The notes beneath the pieces were generated by a model. The model had not been told where the DNA came from. It was given only the letters and a program-made list of their open reading frames with translations, and did not search any database. Positions 1-6,500 of a stretch of DNA of 12,458 nucleotides are shown here, one piece after another (positions within the stretch are counted from its first letter, which is position 1; each line of letters begins with the position of its first letter). The translations under genes were made by a program, and so were the position numbers. The DNA lies in NCBI GenBank assembly GCA_021784995.1, contig JAJYHA010000266.1, positions 1 to 12,458 of the forward strand, in the 5' to 3' direction. This DNA comes from Myxococcales bacterium. Its GTDB lineage: Bacteria > Myxococcota > Myxococcia > Myxococcales > Anaeromyxobacteraceae.

Positions 1-117
1 TCGCCCGAGGCCGGCCCCGGAATCATTGTCCGCGGAGTACGGGATCGGCCCGGTATCGGAGACGCGGCCGCCGGCGCAGACTCTCCTCGTCGAACGGACA
101 CGGAGGAGAGGACGACC

Positions 118-534
118 ATGGCGACGACCCACACGGGCGGCAGCAGGGCGAAGAGCGGCTACTACGTCAACACGCGCAGCTTCGAGCTGGTCAACGTCCA
201 TCGCGACGGCGAGGCGCTCCCGGGCGGTCCCGAGGCGCGCTTCCTCCGCGTCCCCGTCCTGGCGGCCATGGCGGCGGCGCCGCTCCTGGGCGGCCTCTTC
301 GTGGTCGCGCTCCCCTTCATCGGCTTCGCCGTATTCGGCCACGCCGTGGTCCGCGCCTTCGCCGGGGGGGCCAAGGAGGTGGCCGCGACCGTCGTCACGC
401 CGGCCATGCCGGCGGGGTCGGCCGCCCTCACCGGCAAGCCGCCCGAGAAGGGCGCGACGGGAGAGCCCGCCGAGGATGCCGCCACCGAGGGGCTGGCGAG
501 CGAGATCGAGGCGAAGCGGGAGGAGAAGCGGTGA
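118..534 (+). CDS. Small membrane protein of unknown function (138 aa)
   Basis: I do not recognise a family. The ATG is preceded by a good ribosome binding site (GGAGGAG at 102-108, 9 nt before the start). The N-terminal 40 residues are polar and soluble-looking (YYVNTRSFELVNVHRDG at 15-31). A long hydrophobic stretch follows at about residues 42-81, enough for one long or two short membrane helices. The tail (about 82-138) is rich in Ala, Pro, Glu and Lys and highly charged, so probably disordered. Third-position GC bias fits a real gene, while the overlapping frame starting at 26 encodes an Arg/Ser/Pro-rich string typical of a shadow frame. A G7 run at 364-370 lies inside the gene. The next gene in the same direction, 139 nt downstream, is another small membrane protein. 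A shared role in the envelope is possible but is inference only. Confidence 0.7.
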   Translation: MATTHTGGSRAKSGYYVNTRSFELVNVHRDGEALPGGPEARFLRVPVLAAMAAAPLLGGLFVVALPFIGFAVFGHAVVRAFAGGAKEVAATVVTPAMPAGSAALTGKPPEKGATGEPAEDAATEGLASEIEAKREEKR

Positions 535-539
535 GGTCA

Positions 540-573
540 CGCGAGGCGCCGGCGGAAGGGACGGCGCCTCGCG
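540..573 (+). terminator. Hairpin just after the first membrane-protein gene
   Basis: There is a perfect 11-bp inverted repeat: CGCGAGGCGCC at 540-550 pairs with GGCGCCTCGCG at 563-573 around a 12-nt loop, starting 6 nt after the stop codon at 534. No U-tract follows, so it is not a canonical intrinsic terminator. In GC-rich genomes such hairpins can still act as terminators, mRNA 3'-end stabilisers or Rho-assisted ends. A second near-palindrome lies at 591-607 (GCGCTCCC / GGGAGCGC). Confidence 0.45.
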
Positions 574-637
574 CCCCGCGCCACCGTGCCGCGCTCCCCG
601 GGAGCGCCGGACGTGGCAGGCTGTCGGGAGTGGGGAA

Positions 638-660
638 GGTCCGGCGTGATGCGCCGGGCC
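638..660 (+). promoter_or_regulatory. Hairpin directly upstream of a ribosome binding site
   Basis: GGTCCGGCG at 638-646 can pair with CGCCGGGCC at 652-660 (one G-U pair, 5-nt loop). It ends 3 nt before the GGAGGG Shine-Dalgarno at 664-669 of the gene starting at 674. Its position could influence translation initiation, or it may be a remnant terminator of the upstream gene. GC-rich sequence folds easily, so this is tentative. Confidence 0.25.
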
Positions 661-673
661 GGCGGAGGGTGAC

Positions 674-973
674 ATGACACGCAGGACCTGCACCTTGATC
701 GGAGCCGCCGTCGGTCTCGCCCTCTTCCTCGCGGTCGCGCTCCTACCCGCGCTGCTCTACGGTGGATACGCGGGCGTGCTCCTGGCGGGCGGCATCTTCG
801 GCACGCCGGTCCAGGCAACCCTTCCGGTCCGGGCGCTGATCGTCTTCGGGATGGTCCTGGGCGTCACCGGAGTGGCGGCGCTCTTCGCCATCGGCGGCGC
901 CGCGGCTGGCGCCGCGGTGGCCGTCCTCCTCGGCGTTCCAGTTTCGCCATCCAGGAGGGTCTCCCGGACCTGA
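674..973 (+). CDS. Small multi-helix membrane protein of unknown function (99 aa)
   Basis: No family is recognised. GGAGGG at 664-669 lies close (4 nt) before the ATG. The protein is almost entirely hydrophobic: a short basic start (MTRR), a hydrophobic stretch at about residues 7-43 rich in Ala, Leu and Gly that could hold one or two helices, a short polar turn (TPVQ at 44-47), a second hydrophobic stretch at about 52-88, then a basic tail (SPSRRVSRT). Two to four membrane helices fit. The basic ends suggest cytoplasmic termini by the positive-inside rule. It follows another small membrane-protein gene on the same strand but is separated from it by 139 nt of hairpin-rich spacer, so a separate transcript is possible. 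A strong hairpin follows the stop. Antisense frames over the same stretch are low-complexity and are treated as shadows. Confidence 0.6.
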   Translation: MTRRTCTLIGAAVGLALFLAVALLPALLYGGYAGVLLAGGIFGTPVQATLPVRALIVFGMVLGVTGVAALFAIGGAAAGAAVAVLLGVPVSPSRRVSRT

Positions 974-988
974 CCGGGACACCCTGGA

Positions 989-1028
989 GAGGGGCGTGGG
1001 CGTTCCGGGGGGGGCGCCCGCGCCCCTC
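989..1028 (+). terminator. Strong GC hairpin after the second membrane-protein gene
   Basis: A 14-bp stem (989-1002 with 1015-1028, one G-U wobble) encloses a 12-nt loop that contains a run of eight G (1007-1014). It begins 15 nt after the stop at 973 and lies before mgsA. No U-tract follows. Position and stem strength make a transcript end for the upstream gene likely. The longest open frame of mgsA would begin inside this hairpin (996), which argues against that far-upstream start. Confidence 0.5.
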
Positions 1029-1040
1029 GCAGCGCTTGCA

Positions 1041-1108
1041 GGAGCTCGGGGCGAGCGCCATGGGTGCGGAGCGCGCCCCGGACCGGGAGCGCCCCACCCG
1101 AGAGCTCC
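1041..1108 (+). promoter_or_regulatory. Potentially structured leader of mgsA
   Basis: GGAGCTC at 1041-1047 is the reverse complement of GAGCTCC at 1102-1108, directly before the mgsA ATG at 1110. GGG at 1048-1050 can extend the stem with CCC at 1097-1099 across a 2-nt bulge. Inside, 1073-1080 can pair with 1084-1092 around a 3-nt loop with one bulged A. If formed in the mRNA, the outer stem would bury the only weak purine-rich ribosome-binding sequence (GAGAG, 1100-1104). No consensus promoter or known riboswitch motif was recognised. Confidence 0.25.
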
Positions 1109-1109
1109 C

Positions 1110-1568
1110 ATGCCACGCACCATCCCGATGCCACGGCGGAAGTCGATCGCCCTCGTCGCCCACGACAACACGAAGGCGGAGCTGCTCGAGTGGGCGCGGT
1201 TCAACCGCGGCTCCCTCGCCGAGCACCAGCTCTACGCGACCGGGACCACCGGTCGGATGGTGGCCGAGGCGCTGCCCGAGCTGGAGGTGAAGCTCCTCCT
1301 CTCGGGACCGCTCGGCGGCGATCAGCAGATCGGGGCCATGATCGCGTCGGGCGAGCTGGACGCGCTCGTCTTCTTCTGGGATCCGCTCGAGCCGCAGCCG
1401 CACGATCCGGACGTGAAGGCGCTCCTCCGCATCGCGGTCCTCTACAACGTGCCGACCGCGTGCAACCGCGCCACGGCCGACTTCGTCATCTCCTCCCCGC
1501 TCGCGCGCGAGGAGTACGAGCGGATCGTCCCCTCCCACGAGCACTACCGGAAGCGCGCCTCCCGCTGA
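1110..1568 (+). CDS. mgsA: Methylglyoxal synthase
   Basis: It converts dihydroxyacetone phosphate to methylglyoxal and phosphate in the cytoplasm, the entry to the methylglyoxal bypass that relieves sugar-phosphate build-up. From the ATG at 1110 the protein is 152 residues, the length of E. coli MgsA, and aligns with it almost without gaps. Visible motifs are the LVAHDNTK segment (H18, D19, K22), the phosphate-binding ATGTTG loop (43-48), SGPLGGDQQ with the proposed catalytic D71, FFWDPL with D91, and PHDPDVKALLR with H98 and D101, the positions known from the E. coli enzyme. The frame stays open upstream to 996, but that extension is low-complexity and runs through a hairpin. A second ATG at 1128 is possible; neither start has a strong ribosome binding site. 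It is convergent with the Hsp20 gene, 41 nt away. No partner glyoxalase gene is in view. Confidence 0.95.
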   Translation: MPRTIPMPRRKSIALVAHDNTKAELLEWARFNRGSLAEHQLYATGTTGRMVAEALPELEVKLLLSGPLGGDQQIGAMIASGELDALVFFWDPLEPQPHDPDVKALLRIAVLYNVPTACNRATADFVISSPLAREEYERIVPSHEHYRKRASR

Positions 1569-1588
1569 CGCCGCCTCCCCGCGCGGCG
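1569..1588 (+). terminator. Short hairpin between convergent mgsA and hsp20
   Basis: CGCCGC at 1569-1574 pairs with GCGGCG at 1583-1588 around an 8-nt loop, starting directly after the mgsA stop. With only 41 nt between two converging genes, it is the only terminator candidate, and it is weak: 6 bp and no U-tract on either strand. Confidence 0.25.
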
Positions 1589-1609
1589 CGGACGGCGACC
1601 GTGCGCGGG

Positions 1610-2101
1610 CTACGCGTGCGCCTTCTCGCCGGTGCGCTCGGCCTGCTTCAGCTCCACCTTGCGTGCCTTCACCTCCGGCTTCTTCCCGATGGTGAGCGTG
1701 AGCACGCCGTCCTTCAGCTCGGCCTGCACGCTCTCGGGGTCGACGCCCTCCGGCAGCGTGAAGGAGCGGGTGAAGCTCCCGTAGCTCCGCTCGCAGGCGA
1801 AGTAGCGGTCGGCCTCCTCCCTCTTCTCCTCCTCGCGCTTCCCCGACACCGTGATCCGGTTCCCCGTGAGCGAGATGTCGAGGTCCTTCTCCCGGATGCC
1901 CGGCAGGTCGGCCTTGAAGGTGTAGCCGTCCTTGCTCTCCTTCACCTCGAACGCCGGGGCGAAGGAGACGGAGCGCGCGCCGAACGCCCCCAGCTCACGG
2001 AAGGGATCCCAGCGCATCAGCTCGCGCATCATCTCGAAGGGGTCGGGGAGGCGCGACGGCTCGATCGCCACCGGGTCGTTCCTGCGAATCAGGCTGCTCA
2101 T
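1610..2101 (-). CDS. Hsp20 / alpha-crystallin family small heat-shock protein
   Basis: This is an ATP-independent holdase that binds unfolding proteins in large oligomers until DnaK or ClpB refold them. It has 163 residues, a normal length for a bacterial class A-like sHSP. The N-terminal arm (1-46) carries the DPFEMMRELMRWDPF amphipathic segment common in this group. The alpha-crystallin domain runs from about 47 to 140, with FKADLPGI (62-69), the ISLTGNRITVSGKRE strand pair, YGSFTRSFTLPEGVD (107-121) and the signature AELKDGVLTLTI (127-138). In the C-terminal tail the usual I-x-I anchoring motif appears as VEL (149-151). The start is supported by AAAGGCGGAG just upstream of the ATG. No CIRCE element or clear heat-shock promoter was found in the 260 nt upstream, so its regulation is not visible. 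It is convergent with mgsA. Confidence 0.93.
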   Translation of the reverse strand: MSSLIRRNDPVAIEPSRLPDPFEMMRELMRWDPFRELGAFGARSVSFAPAFEVKESKDGYTFKADLPGIREKDLDISLTGNRITVSGKREEEKREEADRYFACERSYGSFTRSFTLPEGVDPESVQAELKDGVLTLTIGKKPEVKARKVELKQAERTGEKAHA

Positions 2102-2361
2102 GGTCTCCGCCTTTCCGGCGGCGGCGCCCTCCGCGCGGGCGCGGCGGCCGCGTCACCGCCGGGCCCAGGATCGCTCCGCGCCGACGCCGGCCGGGCGTCC
2201 AAGAGCGGGCTGCGACGAAGGGGCGCGCTGGCCTGCCGGACGCTCACCGATGGCCCGGCCGGCCCCGCCGGCCCGGTCGCGCCCATCGGGCGCACCACGC
2301 CGGGGTGCGGCGCCCTGGACACCTCCGGCGATCCCCGGGGGACCGGGCCCACGTCGCGCCC
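2102..2361. other. Spacer between ogt and hsp20, no gene supported
   Basis: These 260 nt hold the hsp20 upstream region and the ogt downstream region (both on the minus strand). An imperfect hairpin, 2288-2296 with 2304-2315 (9 bp with a 3-nt bulge), could end the ogt transcript. A minus-strand 84-codon open frame (2352 to 2098) fills most of it, ending in an ATGA overlap with the hsp20 start, but its Pro/Arg/Ala-rich translation looks non-coding. No consensus promoter was found. Confidence 0.4.
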
Positions 2362-2868
2362 TCACGGCGGGCCGTCGAGGGCCCTCGCCCGGACCGAGCG
2401 CTCGTGGGCGAGGAGCCAGCGCTTGCGCTCCAGCCCGCCGGCGTACCCGGTCAGCGCCCCGCGTGCCCCGAGGACGCGGTGGCACGGCACCAGGATGGCG
2501 AGCGGGTTCCGCCCGCTGGCGGCGCCGACGGCCCGCGCCGCCCCGGGCCGACCGACCCGGGCCGCGATCTCCGCGTAGGTGCGCGTCTCGCCGAAGGCGA
2601 TCTCGCCGAGGGCCCGCCACACCTCGAGCTGGAAGGGGGTGCCGGACGGGCGGAGCGGCAGGTCGAAGCGGAGGCGCCTCCCCGCGAACCACTCCTCGAG
2701 CTGCCGGCGGGCCGCGGCCAGCAAGGCGTGCCCCCCCTCGCCGGGCTCCTGCCCGTCCGGCGGCGCCGCGGCGCCGTCGTCCGGCAGGTGGAGCGCGACC
2801 AGCGCGTCCTCGGACGCCGCCAGCCGCAGCGGCCCCACCGGGCTCTCGACCACGAGCTGCCATCGCAT
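2362..2868 (-). CDS. ogt: Methylated-DNA--protein-cysteine S-methyltransferase (Ogt/MGMT type)
   Basis: This suicide repair protein transfers the alkyl group from O6-methylguanine (and O4-methylthymine) in DNA to its own cysteine. From the ATG at 2866-2868 it has 168 residues, near the 171 of E. coli Ogt. The N-terminal RNase-H-like part begins MRWQLVVESPVGPLRL. The DNA-binding domain starts at about 75 (GTPFQLEVWRAL) and includes YAEIAARVGRPGAARAVG, where R112 matches the arginine finger. The active-site motif VPCHRV places the acceptor at C129, followed by GYAGGLERKRWLL. The start was chosen because GAGGAG lies 8 nt upstream. The frame is open to 3075, but those extra residues would run through the divergent spacer into the next gene. 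There is no Ada-type AraC domain. It is divergent from a YhbP-like gene; the two starts are 139 nt apart. No LexA-like or Ada-like operator was recognised. Confidence 0.93.
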   Translation of the reverse strand: MRWQLVVESPVGPLRLAASEDALVALHLPDDGAAAPPDGQEPGEGGHALLAAARRQLEEWFAGRRLRFDLPLRPSGTPFQLEVWRALGEIAFGETRTYAEIAARVGRPGAARAVGAASGRNPLAILVPCHRVLGARGALTGYAGGLERKRWLLAHERSVRARALDGPP

Positions 2869-2903
2869 GCGCCGCGCTCCTCGCCACACCGTAGCCGAGG
2901 CCG

Positions 2904-2928
2904 GCGGCGCCGGGTAGCCCGGCGCCGC
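2904..2928. promoter_or_regulatory. Perfect 11-bp inverted repeat in a divergent spacer
   Basis: GCGGCGCCGGG (2904-2914) and CCCGGCGCCGC (2918-2928) are perfect reverse complements around a 3-nt TAG loop. They lie 35 nt upstream of the ogt start and 79 nt upstream of the gene at 3008, so upstream of both genes. A terminator has no obvious reason to be there. It could be an operator, a cruciform, or a 5' leader hairpin of ogt. A smaller palindrome, CGGCGC-G-GCGCCG, lies at 2968-2980. Confidence 0.35.
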
Positions 2929-3007
2929 TCCCGGTGCCTCCCGGCGTCCGCGTGGCCGCGGTGACACCGGCGCGGCGCCGTGGCAGATCTGCGGGGCGGA
3001 GGCCTCC

Positions 3008-3451
3008 ATGAGTGACGACGCGCGCAGCCGGGCGGCCGACCACCTCCGGCGCCACCACGTGATGACGCTCGCCACCGCCGGGCCGCGCGGCCCGTGGGCC
3101 GCCGCGGTGTTCTACGTCGCGGACGGCTTCCGGCTCCACTTCGTCTCGTCGCCGTCGAGCCGCCACGCGACCGACCTCGCGGCGGACCCGCGGGCCGCCG
3201 CGACCGTCCAGGGCCAGGAGACCGACTGGCGCCGGATCCGGGGCGTGCAGCTGGAGGGCCTCGTGGCGGAGGTGCCGGCGCACGACCGCCCGCGCGTACG
3301 CGCGCTCTACGCGGCCCGCTTCCCGGCCGTCGCGGCGGCGCCCGAGCTGGCCGCCGCGCTCGCCGAGGTGCGCTGGTACGTGCTCACGCCCGCGGCGCTC
3401 CACCTCGTGGACAACGCGGCCGGCCTCGGGCGGCGCACGCGCGTCCTGTAG
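3008..3451 (+). CDS. YhbP-like FMN-binding split-barrel protein (pyridoxamine-phosphate-oxidase-like)
   Basis: This is a 147-residue member of the flavin-reductase/PNPOx-like split-barrel group, most like E. coli YhbP (UPF0306) in motif order. Seen: HHVMTLAT (16-23), the WAAAVFYV strand (30-37), a SSPSSRHATDLAADPRAA block (47-64), TVQGQETDWRRIRGVQLEG (66-84) and a C-terminal WYVLTP strand ending LVDNAAGLGRR. YhbP has no settled function. Related split-barrel proteins bind FMN, F420 or heme, so a redox or binding role is possible but unproven, and cofactor contacts cannot be decided from the sequence alone. GGAGG at 2998-3002, 5 nt before the ATG, supports the start. The gene is divergent from ogt and 57 nt upstream of pyc on the same strand. 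Its TAG stop is in frame with pyc, which bounds the pyc start on the 5' side. Confidence 0.78.
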   Translation: MSDDARSRAADHLRRHHVMTLATAGPRGPWAAAVFYVADGFRLHFVSSPSSRHATDLAADPRAAATVQGQETDWRRIRGVQLEGLVAEVPAHDRPRVRALYAARFPAVAAAPELAAALAEVRWYVLTPAALHLVDNAAGLGRRTRVL

Positions 3452-3468
3452 CCGGGGCGGGGCGCGCG

Positions 3469-3490
3469 TTGGACAAACCCCGCCGGTTTT
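3469..3490 (+). promoter_or_regulatory. AT-rich inverted repeat before pyc (promoter, operator or small terminator)
   Basis: AAACC (3475-3479) and GGTTT (3485-3489) form a 5-bp inverted repeat with a 5-nt spacer, ending in TTTT (3487-3490). It overlaps a -35-like TTGGAC at 3469-3474. It is one of the few A/T clusters in the window and sits in the 57-nt gap between the YhbP-like gene and pyc. No good -10 box follows at 17 nt. It could be an operator or promoter for pyc, or a weak terminator of the upstream gene. Confidence 0.3.
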
Positions 3491-3508
3491 GCTCTCCTCT
3501 CGCGCTTC

Positions 3509-6500
3509 ATGCCCGCGCCCACGCCCCCCCGCAGGATCCGCCGGCTGATGGCCGCCAACCGCGGCGAGATCGCCATCCGCATCTTCCGCGCCGCCACCGA
3601 GCTCGGGATCGGCACCGTCGCCGTCTACTCCGACGAGGACCGCCTCTCGCTCCACCGCTACAAGGCGGACGAGGCCTACCTGGTGGGGCGGGGTCGGGGG
3701 CCCATCGACGCCTACCTCGGGATCGACGAGATCGTCGCCCTCGCCCTCGAGAAGGAGGTGGACGCCATCCACCCGGGGTACGGCTTCCTCTCCGAGAACC
3801 CGGAGTTCGCCGAGAAGGTCGAGGCGGCGGGCCTGATCTTCGTCGGCCCCACCGCCGAGCAGCAGCGCCGCCTCGGCGACAAGGTCGCGGGGCGGAAGGC
3901 GGCCATCGCGGCGGGCGTGCCGGTGGTCCCCGGCACCGAGGAGCCGGTGGAGCACGAGGAGGAGGCGCTCCTCTTCGCGCGCCAGCACGGCTACCCCATC
4001 ATCGTCAAGGCGGCCGCCGGCGGGGGCGGGCGCGGCATGCGCGTCGCGCGCGACCGGCGCGAGCTGGTGGAGGGGCTCGCCTCGGCCCGCAGCGAGGCGC
4101 GCGCCGCCTTCGGGGACGCCACCGTCTTCCTCGAGCGCTACGTCGAGGCCCCCAAGCACATCGAGGTCCAGGTGCTGGGCGACGCGCACGGCAACCTGGT
4201 CCACTTCCACGAGCGCGACTGCTCCATCCAGCGCCGCCACCAGAAGGTGGTCGAGTTCGCGCCGTCGCTCTCGCTCGAGCCGGCGCAGCGCGAGGCGATC
4301 TGCGCCGCCGCGCTGCGGATCGCGGCCCTGGTGCGGTACCGGAACGCGGGCACCTGCGAGTTCCTCGTCGACGGCGCCGGCCGGTTCTACTTCATCGAGA
4401 TGAACCCGCGCATCCAGGTCGAGCACACGGTGACGGAGATGATCACCGGCCGCAACCTGGTGCAGGCGCAGATCCGGGTGGCCGAGGGCGCCACGCTGGC
4501 CGAGGTCGGCATCCCGGACCAGGCCGCGATCCAGATCCGCGGCCACGCCATCCAGTGCCGCGTCACCACCGAGGACCCGGAGAACGGCTTCGCGCCCGAC
4601 ACCGGCACGCTGAAGGCGTACCGCTCGCCGGGCGGCGCCGGCGTCCGCCTCGACGCGGGCAGCGCGTTCGGCGGCGCGGTGATCACGCCGCACTACGACT
4701 CGCTGCTGGTGAAGATCAGCACGTGGGGGCTCACGTTCCAGGAGGCGGCGCGCATCATGCACCGCTCCCTCCAGGAGTTCCGGGTCCGCGGCGTCAAGAC
4801 GAACATCGCCTTCCTGGAGAACGTGGTGACGCACCCCACGTTCCTGGCGGGCGGCTGCGACACCTCCTTCATCGATCGCAACCCGGGCCTGATGCGGGTG
4901 GAGGGGCGCAAGGATCGCGGCTCCAAGCTCCTGCAGTTCCTGGGCGAGGTGGTGGTGAACGGCTCGCCCGGCGTGCCCTCGCGCGTCGATCCCCGCAAGC
5001 TCGCCGAGCCGCGCGTGCCGCGGATCGCGCCCGGCGCCGTCCGGCCGAAGGGGACGCGCGACCTCCTCCGCGAGCTCGGGCCGGCCGGCCTGGCGCGCTG
5101 GGTGCTGGACCAGCGCCGGCTGCTGGTGACCGACACCACGATGCGCGACGCGCACCAGTCCCTCCTCGCGACCCGGGTCCGCACCCACGACCTGCTCCGC
5201 GTCGCGCCGGCGACCTCCCACCTCGCGAGCGGCCTCTTCTCCCTGGAGCTGTGGGGCGGCGCCACCTTCGACGTCGCGATGCGCTTCCTGAAGGAGGACC
5301 CCTGGGAGCGGCTGCACCGCCTCTCGGAGGCGATCCCGAACGTCTGCTTCCAGATGCTGCTGCGTGGATCGAACGCCGTCGGGTACACCAACTACCCCGA
5401 CAACGTGGTGCAGCGCTTCGTGGAGGAGGCGGCGCGCGCCGGGATCGACGTGTTCCGCGTCTTCGACGCGCTCAACTGGACGAGGGGCATGACGGTCGCC
5501 GTGGAGGCGATCCTCCGGAGCGGCAAGCTCTGCGAGGCGGCCGTGTGCTACACGGGCGACATCACCGACCCGCGGCGCGACAAGTACCCCCTCTCCTACT
5601 ACGTGAAGCTGGCACGAGAGCTGGAGGCGATGGGCGCGCACGTCCTCGGCATCAAGGACATGGCGGGCCTGCTGAAGCCCTTCGCGGCGCGGAAGCTCGT
5701 CCGTGCGCTGAAGGAGGAGGTGGGGATCCCGGTCCACCTCCACACGCACGACACCTCCGGGTTCGCCGGCGCCACCCTGCTCGAGGCGGCGCAGGCCGGG
5801 GTGGACGTCGTGGACGCCGCGCTCTCCTCGCTCTCCGGCCTCACCTCGCAACCCTCGCTCAACACCCTGGTCGCCGCGCTGGAGCACTCCGAGCGCGACA
5901 CCGGGCTCGACCCCGAGGGCCTGCAGCGCCTGGCGAGCTACTGGGAGACGGTGCGCGAGGGCTACGCGCCCTTCGAGTCGGGGCTGCGGAGCGGCACCGC
6001 CGAGGTCTACCGGCACGAGATCCCGGGCGGCCAGTACTCCAACTTCCGGCCGCAGGTGGCCGGACTGGGGCTGCTCGACCGCTGGGAGGAGTGCAAGGAG
6101 ATGTACCGGAAGGTGAACCTGCTCTTCGGCGACATCGTGAAGGTGACGCCCTCGTCGAAGGTCGTCGGGGACATGGCCATGTTCCTGGTGAAGAACGACC
6201 TCGAGCCGGAGGACCTCTTCGCGCCCGGGCAGGACCTGGCCTTCCCCGAGTCGGTGGTGGGCATGTTCAAGGGGATGCTCGGGCAGCCGCACGGGGGCTG
6301 GCCGCCCGCGCTGCAGGCGCTGGTGCTGAAGGGCCAGGATCCCATCCACGTCCGGCCCGGGGAGCTGCTCGAGCCGGCCGACCTGGAGGCGGAGCGCGCC
6401 CGCGCCGCGGCGCGGGTGGGGCACGCCGTCTCGGACCCGCAGCTCCTGAGCTGGCTCCTCTACCCGTCGGTCTACGCCGAGCTGGAGCGGCACCGGGCGG

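Noticed and set aside
26..649. A 207-codon plus-strand frame overlapping the first membrane-protein gene
   Set aside because: Its Ser/Arg/Pro-rich translation lacks structure and a ribosome binding site. The alternative frame at 118 has both a ribosome binding site and a plausible membrane segment.
996..1109. N-terminal extension of methylglyoxal synthase
   Set aside because: It would begin inside a strong hairpin, and it adds 38 low-complexity residues absent from the family. The 1110 start gives exactly the E. coli length.
1064..2578. A 504-codon plus-strand frame over mgsA, hsp20 and ogt
   Set aside because: It conflicts with three recognised genes and has shadow-type composition. No ribosome binding site or domain supports it.
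2869..3075. N-terminal extension of Ogt
   Set aside because: It would overlap the divergent gene at 3008 and cross an 11-bp palindrome. A good ribosome binding site precedes the ATG at 2868.
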